Of a stretch of 17,103 bases of DNA, positions 1 to 7,970 are shown piece by piece. The DNA lies in the NCBI GenBank assembly GCA_964610205.1, contig CAZSVI010000083.1:1-17103 (forward strand), read 5' to 3'. The position numbers and the translations under genes are program-made. Numbering within the stretch: position 1 is the stretch's first letter; each line of letters opens with the position of its first letter. A model generated the notes under the pieces. The model worked only from the letters and a program-made list of their open reading frames with translations, was not told the origin of the DNA and searched no databases. This DNA comes from CAZSVI01 sp964610205 (lineage in GTDB: Bacteria; Bacillota; Clostridia; DSM-8532).

Positions 1-1439
1 TTTCTGTCAATCATTTCATCAATCCGATGAATATATTGCTCCACATTTTTCAGATTAAAGATTCTTTCGATCCTGTTTCCGGGGTACAGGATTTTTGATA
101 TGCCGCCGGCTCCGAGAGCAAGAATATTTTGTACTTCCTCTATGATGAGGATATTGTATATACCTTCAAAGCCGGGTTTTGAATAGCCTACGTTTTCAAG
201 GTTTGCCAGAATGTTTTTCTGGCGGTACAGGTAATATGGTTTCATTCCCATTTCCCGCGTAAAGTTACCGGCTTTTTCTATCATTCCCGAAACGGTATCA
301 TCGTCGGTAAACGGGAAGCTACTCTTTTCCTCTTTAAGGCGGGATGCTCTCTTAACAGACATTGTATGCACAGTGAGGTTTTCGGGATTCATCTCCCCTA
401 TTCTGTCCAGTGTATATAAAAAGTCATTCAGGGTTTCTCCGGGCAGGCCGGCTATCAGATCCATGTTGATATTATGGAATCCTTCCTCCCTTGCCATCAG
501 AAAAGCATCTATAATTTGTTGCGACGTATGGTTTCTTCCGATTATTCGTAATGTTTTATCCTGCATTGTCTGAGGATTAATACTGATTCGTGTGGCTCCG
601 GCTTTTTGTATAATCCGAAATTTTTCTCTGTTGACGGTATCCGGACGGCCCGCCTCAACCGAATATTCCCGTATTCTGTCCATTGGCAGGACAGGCAGTA
701 TACCGTTAAGAAGGCTATCCAGATCATTTTCCGATAGAGCTGTAGGGGTTCCTCCCCCAATATATATTGTATCTATATATAATCCATTTCTTCCGATCCA
801 TTCGGCTGCCCATTCCGCTTCCTTTTTCAACGCTTTCAGGTAATCCGTTACCATGCGGCCATATTCCTTTATAGAAAACGAAGGAAAGGAACAGTAGAGG
901 CATCTGCTCGTGCAAAACGGGATTCCGATATACAAACTTACGGCATATTTGCTTTCTTTCAGATACTCTCGTCCGTTCCGGGCAACTTCCATAAGAAGCT
1001 TTGCTTTTTTTCCGGACAACTGGTAATAGCTCGTCAGCTTATCATTGATTTCCTCCTGGGTTTTTCCCTCATTCATAAGCTTATGCACAATTTTAGCAGG
1101 CCGGATTCCGGTTAATGTACCCCAGGGGAGGGTTTTTCCTGTATATTGGCTTAAAACCCTGTATATCAATATCTTTAACGGTGTTTTCAGTTCTCTGTAC
1201 GGGGAGTCAGAAGTATTACTTATTAACATTGTTTCATGATACAATGTTTCATTTTGTGTTATTAACCTTGCCTCTACTACCCATTCATTTCCGGAAGGCT
1301 CCGTACCGCACTGCAGCAGCACACCCTCTGTAAAGCAGGATGGATCGGAAACAAAAACAAATGTTTTTTCCGGAAAAAAAAGCTTTATAAGTTCCTCTGC
1401 CTCATATCGGTATGCTTCTTCGGTATATACAGAAATCAT
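1..1439 (-). CDS. hemZ: HemZ-type radical SAM coproporphyrinogen III oxidase family protein (3' end cut by window edge)
   Basis: The reading frame is open from an ATG at 1437-1439 to the left edge, giving about 479 residues without a stop. A family member is usually about 490-500 aa, so only a short C-terminal tail should be missing. The radical SAM cluster motif is visible as C176-TSR-C180-LY-C183, preceded by IGIPF as in HemN/HemW/HemZ proteins. The SAM-binding GGGTPT follows about 70 residues later, and DLIAGLPGE lies further on. The roughly 165 residues before the cysteine motif, including LPWGTLTGIRPAK, are typical of HemZ rather than HemN or HemW. Family knowledge: HemZ is linked to oxygen-independent conversion of coproporphyrinogen III, but biochemical proof is thin and related proteins are heme chaperones. 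The start lies 2 nt after the stop of the upstream metallo-hydrolase gene, so translation is probably coupled in one operon. Confidence 0.88.
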   Translation of the reverse strand, partial: MISVYTEEAYRYEAEELIKLFFPEKTFVFVSDPSCFTEGVLLQCGTEPSGNEWVVEARLITQNETLYHETMLISNTSDSPYRELKTPLKILIYRVLSQYTGKTLPWGTLTGIRPAKIVHKLMNEGKTQEEINDKLTSYYQLSGKKAKLLMEVARNGREYLKESKYAVSLYIGIPFCTSRCLYCSFPSFSIKEYGRMVTDYLKALKKEAEWAAEWIGRNGLYIDTIYIGGGTPTALSENDLDSLLNGILPVLPMDRIREYSVEAGRPDTVNREKFRIIQKAGATRISINPQTMQDKTLRIIGRNHTSQQIIDAFLMAREEGFHNINMDLIAGLPGETLNDFLYTLDRIGEMNPENLTVHTMSVKRASRLKEEKSSFPFTDDDTVSGMIEKAGNFTREMGMKPYYLYRQKNILANLENVGYSKPGFEGIYNILIIEEVQNILALGAGGISKILYPGNRIERIFNLKNVEQYIHRIDEMIDR

Positions 1440-1441
1440 AA

Positions 1442-2065
1442 CTACACCCTGACATATGGATTGTTCTTCTTTTCAAACCCGATAGTGGTTGACTTCCCAT
1501 GACCAGGATAAACAACCGTGTTTTCCGGAAGAGTATACAGCTTTTCCTTAATTGATTTTTCAATACTGTTCATGGAACCACCGGGAAAATCGGTTCTTCC
1601 AATGGAGGATTTAAACAATGTGTCTCCTGTGAAAACACAGTTCTCAACATAAATACATATTCCACCCTTTGTATGGCCCGGAGTGTGCAGAATTTGAAAC
1701 TTCAAGCCCCCTGACTTCAGAATGTCGCCATTCTTGAGCAGATTATCCGCCGGACTGAATTTATAAACGCCATCCATAGAGAAAAGAGCCAATCCGTTTA
1801 ATAAGGGATCAGAGAGATAATCCGCATCCTGTTCGTGGATATGAACGGTAACATCGGTCTGGTTCCTTAGTGCATTGATATAATAAAAGTGATCAAAATG
1901 CCCGTGGGTCAGGATAACATGCTTTGCCGTCAAATCATTTGCTTTTATGGTTTTAAGAATGTTGTCCACGGGACACCCGCAGTCAATAATAATCCCTTCA
2001 CCATTTCCTCCCACGATATATACATTGGATTGTACAAGGCCGTCTGATATACATTTTATAAACAT
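1442..2065 (-). CDS. MBL-fold metallo-hydrolase, glyoxalase II-like
   Basis: This 207-residue protein is a compact metallo-beta-lactamase-fold hydrolase. The metal-binding signature is H54-G-H56-F-D58-H59. It is followed by HTPGHT, FTGDTLF with the bridging aspartate, SIGRTDFPGG, and the last histidine in VYPGHG. These motifs and the length fit the small single-domain glyoxalase II-like group (YqgX/YcbL type), which probably binds two metal ions and cleaves a thioester such as an acyl-thiol conjugate. The actual substrate cannot be told from sequence. It lacks the longer C-terminal domain of classical glyoxalase II. The start has a strong GGGAGGG site 5 nt upstream. Its position between dtd and hemZ is common in Clostridia, but no functional link to either is established. 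Confidence 0.92.
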   Translation of the reverse strand: MFIKCISDGLVQSNVYIVGGNGEGIIIDCGCPVDNILKTIKANDLTAKHVILTHGHFDHFYYINALRNQTDVTVHIHEQDADYLSDPLLNGLALFSMDGVYKFSPADNLLKNGDILKSGGLKFQILHTPGHTKGGICIYVENCVFTGDTLFKSSIGRTDFPGGSMNSIEKSIKEKLYTLPENTVVYPGHGKSTTIGFEKKNNPYVRV

Positions 2066-2080
2066 AATACCCTCCCAAAT

Positions 2081-2170
2081 TCAGCGGGGATTGAACCCAC
2101 CTCTGAGTTAATATTCGGTTTCTCCCCCTCCTATAGAGGCAGAGTGGCTTAGGGAGCGTTCTGATAAACC
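2081..2170 (-). promoter_or_regulatory. Structured dtd-MBL spacer with a tRNA T-arm-like hairpin
   Basis: The 119-nt spacer holds two foldable elements. The first is an interrupted inverted repeat. The continuous 13-nt arm 2117-2130 (GGTTT, CTCCC, CCTC on the plus strand) pairs with three blocks at 2136-2139, 2152-2156 and 2166-2170, which are separated by 12 and 9 nt; the tip loop is CTATA. The second is a hairpin at 2084-2100 whose minus-strand form is GTGGG-TTCAATC-CCCGC: five stem pairs with one G-U, and a loop that fits the tRNA T-loop rule TTCRANY. No matching acceptor or anticodon arm is seen, so this is not a tRNA gene. On the minus-strand transcript the CTCCC block (2152-2156) could also pair with the GGGAGGG ribosome site of the metallo-hydrolase. 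A regulatory role or a decayed tRNA are both inference. Confidence 0.3.
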
Positions 2171-2184
2171 GTCATCCCGTTAGT

Positions 2185-2637
2185 TCAAAATTCCTTACGG
2201 CTGTCAAGCATAATTGTAACCGGCCCGTCATTGTGTATCTCCAACTGCATCATAGTCTGGAAAACACCTGTTTCCACCTTTATCGGATACTTTTCCTTGA
2301 TATATTGTACAAATTCCTGATACAACCGGTTCGCGTCACAAGCCGGTGCGGCACTGGAAAAGCCGGGGCGTTTTCCCTTACGGCAGTCACCGAAAAGAGT
2401 GAACTGCGACACGATAAGAAGCTCCCCTTTTGTATCCAGAACGGAAAGATTCATCTTTTCACCGGAATCTTCAAATATACGCAGGTTCAGTATTTTATCC
2501 GCCATATATTCTATGTCATGGAATGTATCTTCTTTACCGATTCCAAGTAAAACAGTAAGTCCTTTTTGAATACTTCCCGCTATTTTTCCATCAACGATCA
2601 CCTTTGATTCTGTAACCCTTTGTATAACAGCGCGCAT
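2185..2637 (-). CDS. dtd: D-aminoacyl-tRNA deacylase (D-Tyr-tRNA deacylase)
   Basis: This 150-residue protein matches DTD in length and along its whole sequence. It starts MRAVIQRVTESKV and carries the two signature motifs: SQFTLFGD near residue 77 and NDGPVTI near residue 136. The latter corresponds to the Gly-cisPro loop that rejects L-amino acids. The family hydrolyses the ester bond of D-aminoacyl-tRNAs and misacylated glycyl-tRNA(Ala) in the cytoplasm, keeping D-residues out of translation. It acts as a dimer with the active site at the interface. The start is the ATG 22 nt after the relA stop, with a GGGGAG site 7 nt upstream. The rel-dtd pairing is widely conserved in Firmicutes, so co-transcription is expected. 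The reverse-strand reading frame inside the gene is a shadow. Confidence 0.97.
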   Translation of the reverse strand: MRAVIQRVTESKVIVDGKIAGSIQKGLTVLLGIGKEDTFHDIEYMADKILNLRIFEDSGEKMNLSVLDTKGELLIVSQFTLFGDCRKGKRPGFSSAAPACDANRLYQEFVQYIKEKYPIKVETGVFQTMMQLEIHNDGPVTIMLDSRKEF

Positions 2638-2659
2638 TAATATCTCCCCGTTATTCGAA

Positions 2660-4846
2660 TTATTTATTGTTTCTTGTTATTTCAAATACATCAGACACAC
2701 GCCTGATCCTGTTTGTAATCCTCTCAAGCTGCTCGGTATCCGTAATCTCAACAGTCAGCGTCATCATAACCACGTTATCCTTTGTTGTTCTGGCATTTAT
2801 CGCCCTTAACGGAATGCGGGCATCTCCGATGACATTTGTTATTTCCATCAAAAGCCGTGTGCGATCATGCGCTTTAACCGTCAATTCGGCCTGATAGGAC
2901 GCTGACTTACCTTTATACCAGCTTACTTCGATAAGCCTTGTATCACCATCTACAGCGTTGATGACATTGATACAATCGTCACGATGCACTGAAACGCCTC
3001 TGCCCCTGGTAATATATCCTATAATTTTATCCCCCGGAACCGGATTGCAGCATTTTGACAAACGGACAAGGCAGTTGTCAACACCTTTGACAATAACTCC
3101 GCTTTCGGGCTTTGGCGGTTGTTTCTTCCGGGACTCTTTCTCCTGACCTTTATCGGAATCCAGAAGAAATTGTTTCTGTTCCTCCGGAGGAAGTGTCTTG
3201 CGGTATTCATCCTTCAGCCTTGAAATGACTTTGCGGCTGGTAATGGCGTCCAGTCCGATGGCAGCGTACATTTCATCAATGCCGTGGAAATTATATTTTT
3301 TTAGGGCCGATTCAATCAATTCCTGCTTTAGAATCTGCTGCGCACTCAAGCCCTGTTTTTTTAATTCCTTTTCAAATAATTCCCTGCCCCGTTCAATAGT
3401 CTCTTCTCTTCTTTCTTTTTTAAACCATTGATTAATTTTGTTCCGGGCCTGGGACGTTTTAACCTTTTTCAGCCAGTCCCTGCTTGGTCCCTTACTTGCT
3501 GAAGAAGTTATAATTTCTACAATATCACCGTTATTCAGTTCAAAATCCAGGGTTTCTATCTTTCCGTTTACTTTCGCGCCAATCATCCGGTTTCCGATGG
3601 CGCTGTGTATGGCATAGGCAAAATCAATAGGATTTGATCCGGCTTTCAGGCTCTTCACATCACCTTTCGGTGTAAAAACAAAAACCTCGTCGGTAAACAG
3701 ATCAATTTTCAGGTTTTCCATAAATTCATCCGGATCCTGGGTTTCACTCTGCCAATCCAGGAACTGTCTCAGCCAGGCGAGCTTACCTTCAATATCATCA
3801 TCCTTTTTTGTTCCTTCTTTATACCTCCAATGCGCCGCAATACCGACTTCAGCTATCCGGTGCATTTCCCATGTACGGATTTGTACTTCGAAAGGGATTC
3901 CCTCGGGACCTATCAGAGTTGAATGAAGGGATTGGTACATATTGGGTTTGGGCATTGAAATATAATCCTTGAACCGCCCCGGAATGGGTTTGTATAGTTC
4001 ATGCACCAGTCCTAATATCGCATAACAGTCCTTTACTGAATCAACTATCAGCCGTATGGCGAAAAGGTCATATATCTGTTCGACATCCTTATTCTGTTGT
4101 TTCATTTTTATATATATACTGTAGAAATGCTTCGGACGGCCTTCTATATGGGGCTGTATGCCTAATTCCCGAGATTTTTTCGATACTGCTTCGATAATAT
4201 TTGAAATGTATTCTTCCCGTTCCCTGCGCTTTTTCGCAATTTTTTCCACAATATCGTAATACCGTTTTTCATCCAGATACCTGAAACTCAAATCCTCAAG
4301 TTCCCATTTTATTTTGTATATTCCTAGCCTGTGCGCAAGAGGCGCGTAGATATCCATCGTTTCACGGGCTATCTCAAGCTGTTTTTCCCTGGGCTTGAAC
4401 CTTAACGTACGCATATTGTGCAGCCGGTCCGCCAGCTTGATAATAATAACCCTGATATCCTTCGACATGGCCAGGAACATTTTACGGAAATTTTCGGCCT
4501 GGATCTCCTGCTTAGTCGTATATGGTATTTTTGTCAGTTTTGTTACCCCATCAACCAGATCGGCAACTTCCTTGCCAAAATTCTTCAGTGTCTTTTCATA
4601 GGTAAAGGAGGTATCTTCCACTGTATCATGCAGCATTCCGGCGACAATGGTTGTAACATCCATTTCCATATCGGCAAGAATAAACGCGACCTCAAGCGGA
4701 TGTATGACAAATGGTTCACCCGAGCTTCTTTTTTGCCCTTCATGGGCTTCTCTGGAAAATTCATATGCCTTATCCAGTATTTCTTTGTTATATTCTTTTC
4801 CGAGTGAATCCAGCTTGTTTATAAGCTTTTGATACGTATCAATCAT
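2660..4846 (-). CDS. relA: Bifunctional (p)ppGpp synthetase/hydrolase, Rel
   Basis: This 728-residue long RSH enzyme controls the stringent response by making (p)ppGpp from GTP/GDP and ATP and by degrading it. The domains appear in the standard order. The HD hydrolase comes first, with H73-D74 in MLHDTVEDT and RLHN at 141-144. The synthetase covers about 235-345 (GRPKHFYSIYIKM, YDLFAIRLIV, EVQIRTWEMH). The TGS domain lies near 390-450 (DVFVFTP-like start, IDFAYAIHSAIG). The conserved-cysteine/zinc-finger region has SKCCNP and HRDDC, and a C-terminal ACT/RRM domain follows. The synthetase loop reads RFKD (291-294), the charge pattern typical of bifunctional Rel/SpoT rather than synthetase-only RelA, and the HD site looks intact. 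The gene starts 10 nt after recJ with a GGTGG site, consistent with an operon. The apt gene often found just upstream is missing. Confidence 0.97.
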   Translation of the reverse strand: MIDTYQKLINKLDSLGKEYNKEILDKAYEFSREAHEGQKRSSGEPFVIHPLEVAFILADMEMDVTTIVAGMLHDTVEDTSFTYEKTLKNFGKEVADLVDGVTKLTKIPYTTKQEIQAENFRKMFLAMSKDIRVIIIKLADRLHNMRTLRFKPREKQLEIARETMDIYAPLAHRLGIYKIKWELEDLSFRYLDEKRYYDIVEKIAKKRREREEYISNIIEAVSKKSRELGIQPHIEGRPKHFYSIYIKMKQQNKDVEQIYDLFAIRLIVDSVKDCYAILGLVHELYKPIPGRFKDYISMPKPNMYQSLHSTLIGPEGIPFEVQIRTWEMHRIAEVGIAAHWRYKEGTKKDDDIEGKLAWLRQFLDWQSETQDPDEFMENLKIDLFTDEVFVFTPKGDVKSLKAGSNPIDFAYAIHSAIGNRMIGAKVNGKIETLDFELNNGDIVEIITSSASKGPSRDWLKKVKTSQARNKINQWFKKERREETIERGRELFEKELKKQGLSAQQILKQELIESALKKYNFHGIDEMYAAIGLDAITSRKVISRLKDEYRKTLPPEEQKQFLLDSDKGQEKESRKKQPPKPESGVIVKGVDNCLVRLSKCCNPVPGDKIIGYITRGRGVSVHRDDCINVINAVDGDTRLIEVSWYKGKSASYQAELTVKAHDRTRLLMEITNVIGDARIPLRAINARTTKDNVVMMTLTVEITDTEQLERITNRIRRVSDVFEITRNNK

Positions 4847-4856
4847 GAAACCACCG

Positions 4857-7028
4857 TCATTTTTCTACCGCCTGCTGTAAATTATGTAAAAATGTATAAA
4901 GCATTGAGTTATCCAGTGATGCCTTTTCAATGGTTTCTGAAACCTGAAGAGCATATTCCCCTGTTTCCTTATATGAGAAACGGATAATATCCAGTTCATC
5001 AAAAATGAACATCCCTGATAATAGCTTAAAATAATTCAGTTTCAGCATACCATTGCTGATTTCGTCAGCCAGATGAAACAATTGTGCTTTGGTAAAACTT
5101 CTGCTTCCCATTTTCTGAAGATGTCTGTACAATACTCCCAATTCTTCTCTTGAAAGCCTGATATCTTCATATTCCACCTGATTATTATTTATACTATTAT
5201 AAATCCATTCCTCATTATAATCAAGACATTCCACTTTCTCAGCAGCTTCCAGCAGAATTCTGTTTTTATAAATATTTTTTTCGGATATTCGTATGGCCTT
5301 AATAACTAGCTGCAGCTTTCTTTTTCCAAGATATTTGTTTATATCCATTGAGAATATCAAATCTATCTTACCATTAAATGGTATAAGTGGCTCCATATCT
5401 CCCATCCTGAAAGCAATGGCATCAATATTATACTTTTCATCGCCAATCTTAAGCCATAAATGATCACCTGCGGCGCCGATGCGTTTTTTTTGCAAAACCG
5501 TTACATCATTCAGTCTGAATACAGGGCTCGGATTTCCTTCCCCGAACGGAGCCATTGCCATAACGGCTTCGGCTGTTTTAAGGTTTAAATCCTCTATATC
5601 CGCTTCTGTATCGATCTTCGTTTTCGGTATCATTATGTTTTCTGAAAGATTGATTACAGCGTATTCATTGATCATCTTTCTGAAATTGTCGATTTCAGCG
5701 GTTTTTATGGTCAATCCTCCGGCCTGTTGATGGCCTCCGTATTTAACAAGCCGTTCCTTGCAGTACTCCAGGGCCGAAAAGATATTAAATCCTTCAATAC
5801 TCCTGGCTGATCCTGTTGCCGTTTCATTATCACCTGATACCGAAAGAACAAAACAGGGCTTATAATACTTTTCCACCAGCATGGAGGCCACTATGCCTAT
5901 CACTCCATGATGCCAGCTCACTCCTGAAACAACAATCACTTTCTGCTCTTTAAATAAGGGATCGGTTTTTATACTCTCCGCCGCTTTTTTATATATCTCT
6001 TCCTGGGTTTTCTGACGGAGGTAATTATCATGGTGCAGATTTATCGCAATCTCTCCGGCCCCATGTTTATCTGAAGAAGAGAAAAGGCTCACCCCCCTGG
6101 CCGCATCCCCCATCCTGCCTGCGGCGTTTACCCTCGGAGCAAGCAAAAAGGCCAGCTTGTATGAATCAATCTCCTTATCTTTAATATCTGAGACCTCTAT
6201 CAATGCCTGTATTCCGGGATTTGGACACCTCTGGATTTTTTTCAACCCGGCCCAAACAATAATCCTGTTTTCCCCTGTAATAGAAACAATATCGGCTACG
6301 GTTCCCAGTGCAGCCAGATCAACATATTCAAGATACCGTTCTCCGAGGTTTAACTTCAAGCATAACGCCTGAACAAGCTTAAAAGCAACACCTGCGCCGC
6401 AAAGACTCCGGAATGGATATACACTGTGCGGAAGATGAGGATTAACAACTGCCAGAGCGTCCGGAATACAACCGGGATCAGACTGATGGTGATCGGTAAC
6501 TATAAAATCGATTTTCCGGTTCCGGATTTCCAGCTTGTGCTTAATTTCGTCAATCGGCTCCTTCGCCGAAATACCACAGTCCACGGTAATCATTAAGTCC
6601 ATCGGATTCTCAGACAGATAATCAACCGCCGCTTCGGATATACCATAACCTTCATCAATCCGGTCCGGTATATAAAAGTATACGTCCATATTCAGGGATT
6701 TCAGAAACTTATAAAGGATGGATGTGGCTGTTATACCGTCAACATCATAATCTCCATAAACAATGACCTTCTCGTTCCGCTCCCTGGATGAAATAATACG
6801 GTTTACCGCTTTATCCATATCAGGAAGCAGCATCGGATCATAAAGATTCTTTACGGACGGTTTTAAAAAATTCTTTATCTCATCCGCATCAACAAGTCCT
6901 CTTTTCACCAGAACTTTTGTTAGCATTTCCGGCAAGCCAAACCGAATTGATATTTCTTTTGCCGTTTTGTCATCAATATCTTCTGTTTCCCAGCATTTTT
7001 TGTTACCAAGATAGAAATCCTCCAACAT
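4857..7028 (-). CDS. recJ: Single-stranded-DNA-specific exonuclease RecJ
   Basis: RecJ is a 5'-3' exonuclease on single-stranded DNA used in recombinational and mismatch repair. With the chosen start (723 aa) the DHH phosphoesterase motifs are VYGDYDVDG (GDYDVDG at 92-98), PDRIDEGYG, ITVDCGI (149-153), VTDHH (DHH at 179-181) and VNPH. The DHHA1 domain follows with GGHQQAGG, then an OB-like region, and a C-terminal extension (GVLYRHLQKMGSR onward) resembling the RecJ_C domain of Firmicutes. An in-frame start upstream at 7070 would add 14 residues, but it overlaps a possible -10 box and has no ribosome site. The ATG at 7026-7028 has a GGGGG stretch 4 nt upstream, and starting there fits the usual distance to the first conserved residues. 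The exact start is moderately sure; identity is firm. relA follows 10 nt after the stop. Confidence 0.95.
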   Translation of the reverse strand: MLEDFYLGNKKCWETEDIDDKTAKEISIRFGLPEMLTKVLVKRGLVDADEIKNFLKPSVKNLYDPMLLPDMDKAVNRIISSRERNEKVIVYGDYDVDGITATSILYKFLKSLNMDVYFYIPDRIDEGYGISEAAVDYLSENPMDLMITVDCGISAKEPIDEIKHKLEIRNRKIDFIVTDHHQSDPGCIPDALAVVNPHLPHSVYPFRSLCGAGVAFKLVQALCLKLNLGERYLEYVDLAALGTVADIVSITGENRIIVWAGLKKIQRCPNPGIQALIEVSDIKDKEIDSYKLAFLLAPRVNAAGRMGDAARGVSLFSSSDKHGAGEIAINLHHDNYLRQKTQEEIYKKAAESIKTDPLFKEQKVIVVSGVSWHHGVIGIVASMLVEKYYKPCFVLSVSGDNETATGSARSIEGFNIFSALEYCKERLVKYGGHQQAGGLTIKTAEIDNFRKMINEYAVINLSENIMIPKTKIDTEADIEDLNLKTAEAVMAMAPFGEGNPSPVFRLNDVTVLQKKRIGAAGDHLWLKIGDEKYNIDAIAFRMGDMEPLIPFNGKIDLIFSMDINKYLGKRKLQLVIKAIRISEKNIYKNRILLEAAEKVECLDYNEEWIYNSINNNQVEYEDIRLSREELGVLYRHLQKMGSRSFTKAQLFHLADEISNGMLKLNYFKLLSGMFIFDELDIIRFSYKETGEYALQVSETIEKASLDNSMLYTFLHNLQQAVEK

Positions 7029-7068
7029 ATTGCCCCCATAATTATTCATTTTTTTCATATATAAACCC

Positions 7069-7098
7069 ATAATATCAGTCTTTGGGCATCATAAGCAA
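7069..7098 (-). promoter_or_regulatory. Possible promoter of the recJ-hemZ operon
   Basis: On the minus strand TTGCTT (7093-7098) is followed by an 18-nt spacer and TATTAT (7069-7074). The -35 match is weak (3 of 6) and the -10 is good (5 of 6). It lies just after the yqeY terminator, where a new promoter is needed. Transcription would begin near 7062, inside the longest recJ reading frame, which supports the downstream recJ start. Confidence 0.35.
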
Positions 7099-7126
7099 AA
7101 AGCCCGAAGGCTTTTCTTCGGGCTTT
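7097..7126 (-). terminator. Intrinsic terminator of rpsU-yqeY
   Basis: The arms 7116-7126 and 7099-7109 are perfectly complementary over 11 bp (AAAGCCCGAAG on the minus strand), with a 6-nt loop. The U-run on the minus strand extends through 7097. The stem begins inside the yqeY stop codon (7125-7127). The plus-strand reading has only three T residues after the stem, so the minus direction is favoured. Confidence 0.9.
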
Positions 7127-7571
7127 AAGGTTCCAATAATTTCTTCACCAAGGCGTTCACCTTGCTTCCATCAGCTTTTCCTTTCACTTTCGGAAGGATT
7201 ACCTTCATAACCTTTCCAATGTCTCTGACGGTCTTTGCACCTGCCTCTTCAATTGAACCCCGGATAATTTCTTCCAATGCTTCATCAGATAATTGTTCGG
7301 GCAGGTATTGTGTTAATATTTCAATTTCCCGGTTTATGTTATCAATCAGATCCTGTCGCCCGCTCCTTTCAATATCTTTTAGAGAATCTCTCCTCTTTTT
7401 CAGTTCACGGGCTACCGCTTCAATAACACCTTCGTCATCCAGAGTTATTTTTCGATCTTTCTCCGCTTGAAGAACCGCTGCACGAACCATTTGTATGGTG
7501 TCTTTCCTGATTTTATCCTTATCCTTCATAGCAGCCTTTAGATCATTCGTCAGGGTTTCCTTAAGGGACAT
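7125..7571 (-). CDS. yqeY: GatB/YqeY domain-containing protein
   Basis: This 148-residue protein matches the YqeY family over its full length: an N-terminal helical segment (MSLKETLTNDLKAAMKDKD, then RKDTIQMVRAAVLQAEKD) and a C-terminal YqeY-type domain ending GKADGSKVNALVKKLL. The domain is shared with the tail of GatB and GatE, the amidotransferase subunits that interact with tRNA, so a tRNA-linked role is often suggested, but the function of stand-alone YqeY is unknown. The ATG has a GGGAGG site 7 nt upstream. It lies 89 nt after rpsU and in front of a clear terminator, so it is the last gene of the rpsU transcript. The rpsU-yqeY pair is conserved in many Firmicutes. Confidence 0.93.
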   Translation of the reverse strand: MSLKETLTNDLKAAMKDKDKIRKDTIQMVRAAVLQAEKDRKITLDDEGVIEAVARELKKRRDSLKDIERSGRQDLIDNINREIEILTQYLPEQLSDEALEEIIRGSIEEAGAKTVRDIGKVMKVILPKVKGKADGSKVNALVKKLLEP

Positions 7572-7660
7572 ATTATAACCTCCCTTTTTTTCCAGTGTCC
7601 GATTGTGGCACTTACCGGTTTTGGTGCGTCATAAAAGCTACGCCCCATGCGTACTCATAC

Positions 7661-7837
7661 CTATTTCGTCTTCCTCTTTCTTGCAGCTTCCGACTTCTTT
7701 TTACGCTTAACACTGGGCTTCAGATAATGCTCTCTTTTTCTGACCTCAGCAAGAACACCTGATTTTGCGCATTGACGCTTAAACCTTTTGAGAGCACTAT
7801 CCAGGGACTCATTCTCTTTTACTCTGATTTCGGACAC
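7661..7837 (-). CDS. rpsU: Small ribosomal subunit protein S21
   Basis: The 58-residue product begins (V/M)SEIRVKENESLDSALKR and ends KKKSEAARKRKTK, which is full-length bacterial S21 (bS21). It binds the 30S platform near the anti-Shine-Dalgarno region and is important for initiation. The longest frame begins at an ATG at 7861 and would add eight residues unlike S21. The GTG at 7835-7837 has GGGAGGG exactly 6 nt upstream, and starting there gives the normal 58 aa. The ribosome site lies inside the longer frame, which rules that frame out. The gene is driven by the strong promoter at 7930-7959, through a leader of about 85 nt. Confidence 0.97.
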   Translation of the reverse strand: MSEIRVKENESLDSALKRFKRQCAKSGVLAEVRKREHYLKPSVKRKKKSEAARKRKTK

Positions 7838-7864
7838 ATTTTTCCCTCCCCTCTGTATCATACA

Positions 7865-7913
7865 GTCGTGCCGGGGAATTCATTCCGTCGTGCAGGACAA
7901 AATAAGCTCCTGC
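7865..7913 (-). promoter_or_regulatory. rpsU 5' leader with hairpin and direct repeat
   Basis: Between the rpsU promoter and start codon the leader can form a 6-bp hairpin: arms at 7892-7897 and 7908-7913 (GCAGGA/TCCTGC), loop of 10 nt. A 7-base direct repeat, GTCGTGC on the plus strand, occurs at 7865-7871 and 7887-7893 (22-nt period), the second copy overlapping the hairpin. Its role, for example autoregulation by S21, is speculation. Confidence 0.25.
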
Positions 7914-7929
7914 GCGAAGCACATAGTAT

Positions 7930-7959
7930 ATTATATAATAGGGCTGCAAACTGCGTCAA
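7930..7959 (-). promoter_or_regulatory. Strong sigma-A-type promoter for rpsU-yqeY
   Basis: On the minus strand TTGACG (7954-7959) and a perfect TATAAT (7930-7935) are separated by 18 nt. A run of eight A residues (minus strand, 7961-7968) lies just upstream of the -35 and resembles an UP element. Transcription should start near 7923, giving an rpsU leader of about 85 nt. Confidence 0.8.
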
Positions 7960-7970
7960 CTTTTTTTTAT

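Noticed and set aside
2131..2190. Plus-strand tRNA-Ile(GAT)-like string (GGCTTAGGGAGC then CTGATAA)
   Set aside because: The D-arm-like and anticodon-loop-like pieces are suggestive, but the anticodon stem has a mismatch, no T-stem forms and no acceptor stem is present. The 3' part runs into dtd codons.
2233..2550. 105-codon open frame on the plus strand
   Set aside because: Entirely antisense to dtd, whose motifs are clear.
7661..7861. 66-residue version of S21 starting at an ATG at 7861
   Set aside because: Its first codons consist of the ribosome site for the internal GTG, and S21 is normally 58 residues.
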